DNA of 5,545 nt, taken from an uncultured Bacteroidia bacterium (GTDB lineage: Bacteria; Bacteroidota; Bacteroidia; Bacteroidales; UBA932). The notes under the pieces are model-generated. The model searched no databases. It was not told where the DNA came from and was given only the letters and a program-made list of their open reading frames with translations. Below, piece after piece: positions 1 to 5,545 of the stretch. Position 1 is the stretch's first letter, and each line of letters starts with the position of its first letter. The stretch covers positions 1 to 5,545 of the forward strand of contig CADBUS010000076.1 in the NCBI GenBank assembly GCA_902797895.1, given 5' to 3'. Position numbers and translations under genes: made by a program.

Positions 1-587
1 TGATTATAACCCATCACCCTCTGATAGTGCACGCTCCTTGCTTGAACATACTCTCTAATAACCTTAGAGGCAGGAGTATAGAGCTTGCGGTGCGCAATAA
101 CATTACAATATACTCCTCCCACACTCCGTTAGATAGGGCGGCAGGGGGGCTGAATGATATTATGGCCAAGATGATTGGGTTGCGCGGCTGCCGCAGGGTG
201 GTTGAGGGGGGCTTCTGCACCATAGGCTCTCTTGCAAAGCAGATGAGCGCAAATGAGATTTTAAGCCACTTGAAAGAGGTATTTGGCGCTCCGGCCATCA
301 GGTGCTCAAAGCCTATTGAGGGGGGGATAAAAAAAGTTGCGGTTAGCAGCGGAAGTGGGCAAGGCTCTATTAAAGAGGCTATTGGAGCCGGTGCGCAGCT
401 GCTTGTTACAGGCGATGTTACCCATCATAACTTTTATACTCCAAAGGGATTTATGATTGCAGACATAGGCCATCATTACAGTGAATTGCCTGCCATAGCC
501 CTGCTGAATGATATTGTTAAGAAAAATTTTCCTACATTTGCAACCTTATTGAGCAAGGCTGACAAAAGCCCGATATTTAATTTTTAG
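1..587 (+). CDS. Nif3/DUF34-family dinuclear metal-centre protein, 5' end outside the window
   Basis: This is the C-terminal part (about 194 residues) of a Nif3-like (NIF3/DUF34, YbgI-type) protein. The reading frame is open to the left edge, with its first full codon at position 3, so the GTG at 27 is internal and not the start. Family landmarks appear in order: the HHPL metal motif (codons 12-23), HTPLD (120-134, with metal-ligand Asp at 132), GGLND just after, a GSGQGS-type loop, GDVTHH (411-428), and GHHYSE (468-485). In the last, the His at 471 and Glu at 483 are four residues apart, as in the E. coli YbgI metal ligands. There is no extra PII-like domain between HTPLD and the final His/Glu motif, so this is the short form of roughly 250-260 residues. 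The family forms toroidal hexamers with two metals per subunit; its role is unsettled (GTP cyclohydrolase-like and metal or nucleotide housekeeping roles have been proposed). It sits 1 base before the zinc-ribbon gene, so the two are co-translated. Confidence 0.95.
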   Translation, partial: IITHHPLIVHAPCLNILSNNLRGRSIELAVRNNITIYSSHTPLDRAAGGLNDIMAKMIGLRGCRRVVEGGFCTIGSLAKQMSANEILSHLKEVFGAPAIRCSKPIEGGIKKVAVSSGSGQGSIKEAIGAGAQLLVTGDVTHHNFYTPKGFMIADIGHHYSELPAIALLNDIVKKNFPTFATLLSKADKSPIFNF

Positions 588-588
588 T

Positions 589-1470
589 ATGGCAACAAAG
601 AAGAATTCTAAAGAAAATCCGTCTGTTGGCGGCGAAACATTTACCTCTTTGCAAATCTCTACAAAGAATGCAGATGCAATGGATATGGAGAAGAAGCTGA
701 ACTTGCTCTACCTTCTCCAGAAGACAGATTCCAAGATAGATGATATCTATCTGTTGCGTGGCGAGCTTCCTTTGGAGGTGCAGGATTTGGAGGATGAGCT
801 AACCGGTCTTCAAACCAAAATCTCTGCTATTCAGAAGAGTATAAAGGAGTCTGAGAGTTTGGTTTCAGGAATGAAGCTCAAAATTGAGGAGTGCAACGCC
901 TCAATCAAAAAGTATGAGGCTCAAAGAAATAATGTGCGCAATAACAGAGAGTTTGAGTCTATAAGCAAGGAGATTGAGTTCCAGGAGCTTGAGAGGCAGC
1001 TTGCAGAAAAGAGAGTAAATGAGGGAACTAAGGCCATTGTTGTAAAGAAGGAGGAGCTTGCTCTTTTGAATGAGGAGCTAAAGGGGCGTGAACTGGATTT
1101 GGAGGCCAAGCAGAAGGATCTTAAGAATATAGAGAAGGAGACAGAGAAAGAGGTGGAGGCACTCCAAGCGGAGAGCAAGAGCTATCAAGAGCAGATTGAG
1201 CCAAGGATGTATGCTGCATATCAGAAGGTTAGAGGCAATGTACGCAATAAGATGGCGGTTGTTACGGTGGTGCGCGGAGCTTGCGGTGGTTGCTTTAACA
1301 AAATTCCGCCACAGAGGCAGCTTGATATTGATGAGAGCAAGAAGATTGTGGTTTGCGAGTATTGCGGCAGAATTTTAGTATCTCCTAAATTTGGCGGTGA
1401 GGAGGCTCAGCAGAAAGAGCCGGCTACTGAGGCCAAGCCTAAAAGAAGAGCAGCCAAGAAGACTAACTAA
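589..1470 (+). CDS. Coiled-coil protein with C-terminal C4 zinc ribbon (zf-RING_7/DUF164-like family)
   Basis: This 293-residue cytosolic protein is of a type commonly found next to Nif3 genes. Residues 1-30 are a Lys/Ser/Thr-rich, probably disordered leader. Residues about 33-205 form long Glu/Lys/Leu-rich helices that read as an antiparallel coiled coil, including the family segments LRGELPLEVQDLEDEL (56-71) and NNVRNNREFESISKEIEF (114-131). Residues 232-259 form a zinc ribbon with Cys pairs C232/C235 (CGGC) and C256/C259 (CEYC). The last ten residues are strongly basic (PKRRAAKKTN), which would suit nucleic-acid contact. The molecular function is not established; relatives have been proposed to bind nucleic acid or to act with Nif3 (inference from context). 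The ATG at 589 lies one base after the Nif3 stop. ATGs at 679 and 685 would remove the leader and start at the conserved core, but related proteins also carry a Lys-rich leader, so 589 is preferred. Confidence 0.93.
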   Translation: MATKKNSKENPSVGGETFTSLQISTKNADAMDMEKKLNLLYLLQKTDSKIDDIYLLRGELPLEVQDLEDELTGLQTKISAIQKSIKESESLVSGMKLKIEECNASIKKYEAQRNNVRNNREFESISKEIEFQELERQLAEKRVNEGTKAIVVKKEELALLNEELKGRELDLEAKQKDLKNIEKETEKEVEALQAESKSYQEQIEPRMYAAYQKVRGNVRNKMAVVTVVRGACGGCFNKIPPQRQLDIDESKKIVVCEYCGRILVSPKFGGEEAQQKEPATEAKPKRRAAKKTN

Positions 1471-1472
1471 CT

Positions 1473-2114
1473 ATGAATAAGAGCGTTTTGAAATTTTTAA
1501 CCGCCTCTGTGGCGGCTATGGTTTTGTTGTTGGGTTTTGCAAAAAACTCCTCTGCGCAAAGCCATTGCAATCTCCCTGGTTTCCACGATATTTCTTTAAG
1601 TGGCGGATATGGCAGCATAATGCAGAACTTGGAGAGTTATAAAAAGCCCATAAGCGGCTATAAAAATGTAGAGGCAAGCGGTTATAAATATACTCCAACC
1701 GTATCCGGTGAATGGTCATACCGCTTTTCCAAAAAGGCCGCAGTTGGCGCCATACTCTCCTTTCAGGCAGTAGATTACAAAGTTGCACTTCCTACTGCAA
1801 CCGGTACAGCCAACCTGAAAGCAAAAGATTATTGGTATTCTCTTATGCCGCAGTTTAGATATTATTGGCATTCCGCTCCAAGGTTTAATATCTATTCAAA
1901 AGCTGCAGCAGGATTCTCTGCACACAGAAGCATATACAGCACGCCTTCTGAGAATAATAAAACCAGAGAGGAGAAATTCAAGGGCTTTAATTTTACCTGG
2001 CACATATCTGCCCTCGGTTTTGAGTATGGAGAGACCTTCTGTGTTTTTGCTGAGGGGGGCTATGGAACTCAAGGCTACGCACTTGCAGGAATAAGAGTAA
2101 AGTTTGCACTCTAA
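1473..2114 (+). CDS. Predicted small outer-membrane beta-barrel protein with signal peptide
   Basis: I do not recognise a specific family for this 213-residue protein. The N-terminus is a Sec signal peptide: K3 and K7, a hydrophobic stretch at about 8-23, and a likely cleavage in NSSA|QS after residue 28. The mature part alternates polar and aromatic/aliphatic residues in short Gly- and Tyr-rich stretches (ISLSGGYGSIM, SGEWSYRFSKKAAVGAILSF, YWYSLMPQFRYYW, FNIYSKAAAGFSA, FNFTWHISALGFEYG, CVFAEGGYG, YALAGIRVKF). This fits an eight-stranded porin-like (OMP_b-brl) barrel in the outer membrane. The end, IRVKFAL, has its aromatic residue two positions before the C-terminus rather than exactly at the end. 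Mature cysteines are C32 and C190; C32 is not in a lipobox, so a lipoprotein is unlikely. The start lies 2 bases after the zinc-ribbon stop, so it is probably the last gene of the same transcript. The topology is clear enough, but any ligand or role is unknown. Confidence 0.8.
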   Translation: MNKSVLKFLTASVAAMVLLLGFAKNSSAQSHCNLPGFHDISLSGGYGSIMQNLESYKKPISGYKNVEASGYKYTPTVSGEWSYRFSKKAAVGAILSFQAVDYKVALPTATGTANLKAKDYWYSLMPQFRYYWHSAPRFNIYSKAAAGFSAHRSIYSTPSENNKTREEKFKGFNFTWHISALGFEYGETFCVFAEGGYGTQGYALAGIRVKFAL

Positions 2115-2160
2115 GCGGTAAGCAGTTAAGTTATAGCGTTGGCTATTTGCAATAGTGAGA

Positions 2161-2197
2161 AATGAAAAGAGGCCGGAGTTACTCCGGCCTCTTCATT
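2161..2197. terminator. Bidirectional intrinsic terminator between convergent operons
   Basis: A perfect 12-bp inverted repeat, AAGAGGCCGGAG at 2167-2178 and CTCCGGCCTCTT at 2182-2193, encloses a 3-base TTA loop. An alternative fold keeps the inner 10 bp and adds a 6-bp AATGAA/TTCATT outer stem (2161-2166 with 2192-2197) across a 2-base AA bulge. The + strand copy is followed by TTCATTTTG, and the - strand copy by TTTTCATTT, so both directions have a U-rich tail. It lies 46 bases after the beta-barrel stop and 16 bases after the DUF1015 stop, the expected place for a terminator shared by two converging transcripts. Confidence 0.88.
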
Positions 2198-2213
2198 TTG
2201 CAATCTTGCTCTC

Positions 2214-3467
2214 TTACTTTTTGAAATCTGCAAGCGAGTGGATTGTGATACCGCTTCTGAGCTTAGGCTCAAACCAAGTAGTCTTAGGAGGCATAATGTT
2301 GCCTGTGTCTGCTATGGTTATAAGCTGGCGCATAGATACCGGATAGAGTGCAAAGGCTGCCGCCATCTCTCCGCTATCTACTCTCTTTTTAAGCTCTCCA
2401 AGCCCTCTGATTCCTCCAACAAAATCGATTCTCTTGGAAGTTCTGAGGTCTTTGATATCCAGGAGCTTGTCTGCAATGTAGTCTGAGAATACAGATACAT
2501 CAAGCACCTTGATAGGATCATTATCATCGTATGTTCCGGCCTTTGCAGTAAGAGAATACCACTCTCCGCCAATATACATAGCAAAGTTGTGGAGGCAGCA
2601 AGGGTGGTAAATCTCCTTGCCCTTCTTCTCTACCGTAAAGAACTCGCCGAGCTTATTTATAAACTCCTCTTGGCTCATACCATTGAGGTCTTTTACAACT
2701 CTGTTGTAGTCAATAATTTTAAGCTGGCTCTCAGGGAATACAACTGCCATAAAGTAGTTGTACTCCTCATTTCCGGTATGGTTTGGATTCTGAGCTCTCT
2801 TCTCTGCGCCCACTCTGCCGGCTGCGGCTGTACGGTGGTGGCCGTCAGCTACATAAAAGGCAGGTATGCCTGCAAAAATCTCTGTAATCCTCTTAATGGT
2901 GGCATCGTCTTCTATCGGCCACATCTTGTGTCCGAATCCGTCCTCTGCCACAAAGTCATACTCGGCAGGCTTTGCCTTAACAACCTTCTCTACAATGGCG
3001 TTTATCTCGGCATTATCGGGATAAGCAAAGAAAACAGGCTCAACATTGGCATTCTGGATTCTGACGTGAATCATACGGTCATCCTCCTTCTCCTTTCTGG
3101 TAAGCTCGTGCTTCTTTATGGCTCCGCTCATATAGTCGTCTGTATTTGCGCAAACTACAAGGCCATACTGAGTACGCCCATCCATAGTCTGTGCATATAC
3201 ATAGTACATCTCTTTCTTGTCCTGTACAAGCCAGCCTTTCTCTTGCCATTTCTTAAAGTTCTCTACAGCCTTATCGTAGGTTTTCTGCTCGTGCTCATCG
3301 GCGATAGGGTCAAAATCTATCTCAGGTTTGATAATGTGGAGCAGAGATTTCTCACCTGCCTCCTCCTTTGCCTCCTTTGAGTTGAGCACATCGTAAGGGC
3401 GTGATGCAACCTCCTTTACAATCTCTTTAGGAGGGCGAATTGCTGCAAACGGTTTAACCTTTACCAT
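2214..3467 (-). CDS. DUF1015 family protein (COG4198-type), third gene of the serine operon
   Basis: This full-length 417-residue cytosolic protein has the DUF1015 landmarks in order: PFAAIRPP (6-13), SRPYDVLNSKEAKE (22-35), a beta-rich middle with YYVYAQTMDGRTQYGLV (88-104), the central FYVADGHHRTAAA (204-216), and the C-terminal MPPKTTWFEPKLRSG (392-406). DGHHR (residues 208-212, bases 2832-2846) resembles the nucleotide/phosphate-binding motif of the ParB/sulfiredoxin/SerK superfamily; SerK is the archaeal ADP-dependent free-serine kinase. That similarity, and the position 11 bases behind serA in a serC-serA transcript, suggest a job in serine or phosphoserine metabolism (inference; no activity can be read from sequence). 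A Cys pair C290/C291 follows the central part; its importance is unknown. The start ATG at 3467 has an A-rich leader but no clear Shine-Dalgarno sequence, usual for Bacteroidota. Family assignment is firm, function open. Confidence 0.93.
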   Translation of the reverse strand: MVKVKPFAAIRPPKEIVKEVASRPYDVLNSKEAKEEAGEKSLLHIIKPEIDFDPIADEHEQKTYDKAVENFKKWQEKGWLVQDKKEMYYVYAQTMDGRTQYGLVVCANTDDYMSGAIKKHELTRKEKEDDRMIHVRIQNANVEPVFFAYPDNAEINAIVEKVVKAKPAEYDFVAEDGFGHKMWPIEDDATIKRITEIFAGIPAFYVADGHHRTAAAGRVGAEKRAQNPNHTGNEEYNYFMAVVFPESQLKIIDYNRVVKDLNGMSQEEFINKLGEFFTVEKKGKEIYHPCCLHNFAMYIGGEWYSLTAKAGTYDDNDPIKVLDVSVFSDYIADKLLDIKDLRTSKRIDFVGGIRGLGELKKRVDSGEMAAAFALYPVSMRQLITIADTGNIMPPKTTWFEPKLRSGITIHSLADFKK

Positions 3468-3478
3468 ATTCTTGTGCT

Positions 3479-4402
3479 TTAGAACTTATTAACCTGGAAT
3501 TTGGTGTTGCCTGTAGCAAAGAAATCAACTATCTGATTTGCAGCTGCAAGGCCGGCATTCATATTAGCCTCGGCTGTCTCTGCACCCTGCTTTTTAGGGG
3601 TAGCAAAAACTCTCTTGCCAAACTTCTCTTTAAGTACCTCGATGTTTGCAGGAGCAATATCGGTGATATATTTAAGATCATCTCTGTCTGCAAGAACTTT
3701 CTCAAGCTCAGGCTCATTGATAACCTCTTTGCGGGCTGTGTTCACAAGGCAGCCGCCCTTAGGCATCTTTGAGAGAAGGTTGTAGCCGATAGAGCCCTTA
3801 GTCTGCTCATTTGCAGGAATGTGTAAAGAGATAAAGTGGCTGTTGGCGTACAAATCCTCCAAATCTTTGGCAACTGTAACGCCCTCTGCCTCCATCTTCT
3901 CTGCAGGTACAAACGGATCAAAGGCCATAATCTTCATACCAAAGCTCTTTGCGTGCTCTGCTACAAGACGGCCAACATTGCCGTATGCCTGAATACCAAG
4001 GGTTTTGCCTTTAAGCTCGCTTCCTGTTCCAGGGGTGAACTGATTTCTTGAAATGTAAATCATCATACCTATGGCAAGCTCTGCAACGGCGTTGGAGTTC
4101 TGGCCTGGAGTGTTCATTGCAACAATCTTTCTCTCAGAGAGAGCGGCAAGGTCAAGGTTATCAAAACCGGCACCGGCTCTTACAACTATTTTGAGATTCT
4201 TTGCTGCATCAACCACAGCCTTGGTTACTTTATCTGAACGCACTATAAGTGCATCGGCATCCTTAACGGCCTCCAAGAGCTTATCCTCTGTGCCATATTT
4301 CTCCAAAGTGGCTACAGTGTGGCCTGCGCTCTCGCCAATCTGCTTGATACCCTCTACAGCTTTGGTAGAGAATGGTTTATCTGTCGCGATAAGAATTTTC
4401 AT
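3479..4402 (-). CDS. serA: D-3-phosphoglycerate dehydrogenase, short form without ACT domain
   Basis: This enzyme oxidises 3-phosphoglycerate with NAD to 3-phosphohydroxypyruvate, the first step of serine synthesis, in the cytosol. At 307 residues it holds only the split substrate-binding domain (about 1-100 and 285-307) and the Rossmann domain (about 101-284). It lacks the C-terminal ACT or ASB regulatory domains of longer SerA proteins, so serine feedback through an ACT domain is not expected. Visible motifs are VRAGAGFDNLDL (74-85), NTPGQNSNAVAELAIG (97-112), the nucleotide loop AYGNVG (139-144) followed by Asp at 162 for the NAD ribose, and the catalytic Arg in NTARKEVINE (R224). The usual catalytic His of the TPH motif is Lys here (TPKKQG, K270), and the first Gly of GxGxxG is Ala139. 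From memory both are shared by Bacteroidales SerA proteins, so they are probably lineage traits and not damage. It lies 24 bases after serC and 11 bases before DUF1015. Confidence 0.94.
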   Translation of the reverse strand: MKILIATDKPFSTKAVEGIKQIGESAGHTVATLEKYGTEDKLLEAVKDADALIVRSDKVTKAVVDAAKNLKIVVRAGAGFDNLDLAALSERKIVAMNTPGQNSNAVAELAIGMMIYISRNQFTPGTGSELKGKTLGIQAYGNVGRLVAEHAKSFGMKIMAFDPFVPAEKMEAEGVTVAKDLEDLYANSHFISLHIPANEQTKGSIGYNLLSKMPKGGCLVNTARKEVINEPELEKVLADRDDLKYITDIAPANIEVLKEKFGKRVFATPKKQGAETAEANMNAGLAAANQIVDFFATGNTKFQVNKF

Positions 4403-4426
4403 ATCCTCAATTTTTAACAGAGTGAA

Positions 4427-5527
4427 TTATTTGGCGTTCTGTTTCTCAAATTCCTGCATACATTTTACAAGAGCCTGTACGCTCTCAATAGGGCAGGCAT
4501 TGTAGATAGATGCTCTGAAGCCGCCAACTGAACGGTGGCCCTTGATACCGAGCATACCATTGCTCTTTGCATACTCCAAGAAGTTAGCCTCAAGCTCTTT
4601 GTATTCAGGAGCCATAACAAAGCATACATTCATAAGAGAACGGTCTTCTTTAGCAGCTGTGCCAACAAACATCTTGTTGCGCTCAATCTCACCATAGAGC
4701 ATATCAGCCTTCTGAACATTTAGCTTGTTGATAGCCTCAACACCGCCAATGCCTTTGAGCCACTTGAGTGTCTGAGTCATAACATAGATAGCATATACAG
4801 GAGGAGTGTTGAACATACTCTCTTTCTCAATATGAGTTCTGTAGTCGAGCATAGTAGGAATGTAGTTAGATACCTTGCCGAGTACATCGTCTCTTATGAT
4901 GGCGAAAGTTACACCAGCAGGACCTACATTCTTCTGAGCACCACCATAGATAAGGCCATACTTGCTTACATCCACAGGGCGGCTCATAATATCAGATGAC
5001 ATATCTGCAACCAAGGTTACAGGGCAGTCCATATCATATCTGATCTCTGTTCCGTAGATAGTGTTGTTGGTTGTGATATGGAAGTAATCCAAATCTGTAG
5101 GGATAGTGTAACCCTTTGGAATATAGCAGTATGTCTTATCTGCAGAAGAAGCTACTGCGTATGCTGCATCGGCTGCCAAGCCTCTGCTCTTTGCAAGGCC
5201 CTGAGCCTCTTTAAGAGCCTTCTTTGCCCAAACGCCTGTCTCAAGGTAGCCGGCCTTCTTCTCAAAGAGGTTCATAGCTACATAGAGGAACTGCAAAGAG
5301 GCACCGCCACCGAGGAATACAACCTGGTAGTTGTCCGGAATGTTAAGAAGCTCTTTCCAAAGTGCTCTGCACTCGTTCATTACAGCCTCCCACTCCTTGC
5401 TGCGGTGAGAGATAGAAATCAAAGGAATACCTGTACCGGCAAAATCCTTGATGGCATCGATAGATGAATTGATGGCCTCCTCCGGCAAAACACAAGGGCC
5501 GGCGAAGAAATTATAAGCTTTTTTCAT
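4427..5527 (-). CDS. serC: Phosphoserine aminotransferase (PLP-dependent)
   Basis: SerC transfers an amino group from glutamate to 3-phosphohydroxypyruvate, giving O-phosphoserine and 2-oxoglutarate. It is a fold-type I PLP enzyme, usually a cytosolic homodimer. At 366 residues it is full length for the family. The N-terminus NFFAGPCVLP (6-15) is the typical NF.aGPa.lP start. Other motifs are ISHRSKEW (39-46, substrate phosphate site H41/R42), GGGASLQF (73-80, PLP phosphate loop), W100 (stacks on the cofactor), TTNNTIYGTE (152-161), ADMSSDI (174-180, with D175 pairing to the pyridine nitrogen), the Schiff-base lysine K199 in GGAQKNVGPAG (195-205), and GGFRASIYNA (335-344, with R338 for the substrate). 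All expected active-site residues are present. It is the first gene of the - strand operon. Only 18 A/T-rich bases precede its ATG before the window edge, so the promoter cannot be judged. Confidence 0.97.
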   Translation of the reverse strand: MKKAYNFFAGPCVLPEEAINSSIDAIKDFAGTGIPLISISHRSKEWEAVMNECRALWKELLNIPDNYQVVFLGGGASLQFLYVAMNLFEKKAGYLETGVWAKKALKEAQGLAKSRGLAADAAYAVASSADKTYCYIPKGYTIPTDLDYFHITTNNTIYGTEIRYDMDCPVTLVADMSSDIMSRPVDVSKYGLIYGGAQKNVGPAGVTFAIIRDDVLGKVSNYIPTMLDYRTHIEKESMFNTPPVYAIYVMTQTLKWLKGIGGVEAINKLNVQKADMLYGEIERNKMFVGTAAKEDRSLMNVCFVMAPEYKELEANFLEYAKSNGMLGIKGHRSVGGFRASIYNACPIESVQALVKCMQEFEKQNAK

Positions 5528-5545
5528 TGTTTTATTGTTATAAAA

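Noticed and set aside
27..29. GTG as a start codon for a short Nif3-like protein
   Set aside because: The frame is open upstream and encodes the conserved HHPL metal motif at 12-23, so the gene begins before the window.
14..298. A 94-codon - strand open frame over the Nif3 gene
   Set aside because: The + strand frame carries conserved Nif3 metal motifs over the same bases; the antisense product has no recognisable features.
1566..1571. Cys32 of the barrel protein as a lipoprotein attachment site
   Set aside because: The residues before it (AQSH) do not fit a lipobox, and a signal-peptidase I site after residue 28 explains the N-terminus better.
2133..2155. Small overlapping hairpins (ATAGC/GCTAT and CTATT/AATAG) after the beta-barrel gene
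   Set aside because: The stems are only 5 bp, A/T-rich and mutually exclusive; such structures are expected by chance and the strong terminator lies just downstream.
2589..3380. A 263-codon open frame on the + strand, antisense to the DUF1015 gene, with hydrophobic-looking translation
   Set aside because: It lies wholly inside a well-conserved gene on the other strand. Its Leu/Val/Cys-rich product is what the complement of Lys/Glu-rich codons gives, and it has no recognisable motif.
4071..4505. A 144-codon + strand open frame spanning the serA start and the serC end
   Set aside because: It is antisense to two firmly identified genes, shows no family signature, and is composed of Ala/Ser/Thr-rich complement codons.
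5078..5467. A 129-codon + strand open frame inside serC
   Set aside because: Shadow of serC; the Cys/Leu-rich translation has no motif and no plausible start context.
5528..5545. Possible serC promoter or regulatory leader at the right edge
   Set aside because: Only 18 A/T-rich bases are visible and no complete Bacteroidota TAnnTTTG element with its upstream box can be seen.

Overview
The window looks like core chromosomal DNA from a member of the Bacteroidales (Bacteroidota), probably a gut-type lineage. Three things point there: the serC-serA-DUF1015 gene order, the pairing of a Nif3-family gene with a coiled-coil zinc-ribbon gene, and the lack of clear Shine-Dalgarno sequences before most starts. 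The proteins, particularly SerA and the zinc-ribbon protein, read like Bacteroidales versions. Species or genus cannot be told from the sequence alone. No RNA genes, mobile elements, CRISPR arrays or long non-coding stretches are visible.

Layout: two convergent gene sets meet at about 2160-2200. On the + strand, from the left edge, lie a Nif3/DUF34 metal-binding protein (5' part missing), a coiled-coil protein with a four-cysteine zinc ribbon, and a small predicted outer-membrane beta-barrel protein. They are separated by only 1 and 2 bases, so they are almost certainly one transcript with coupled translation. On the - strand, read from the right edge leftwards, lie serC (phosphoserine aminotransferase), serA (3-phosphoglycerate dehydrogenase, short form without a regulatory domain) and a DUF1015-family gene, with gaps of 24 and 11 bases. 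A strong hairpin in the 99-base convergent gap can end transcription from both sides.

How the genes work together: SerA oxidises 3-phosphoglycerate to 3-phosphohydroxypyruvate, and SerC transaminates this to O-phosphoserine. The usual third enzyme, phosphoserine phosphatase (SerB), is not in the window. The third gene of the operon is instead DUF1015, which carries a Asp-Gly-His-His-Arg motif resembling that of the ParB/sulfiredoxin/SerK superfamily. This is the most interesting point here: the DUF1015 protein may act on phosphoserine or serine (inference). The + strand set is a conserved pair of incompletely understood cytosolic proteins followed by an unrecognised envelope protein.

Everything here is read by eye; no homology search was run. 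Family assignments of serC, serA, Nif3, the zinc-ribbon protein and DUF1015 are firm, while that of the beta-barrel protein is a topology-based guess.
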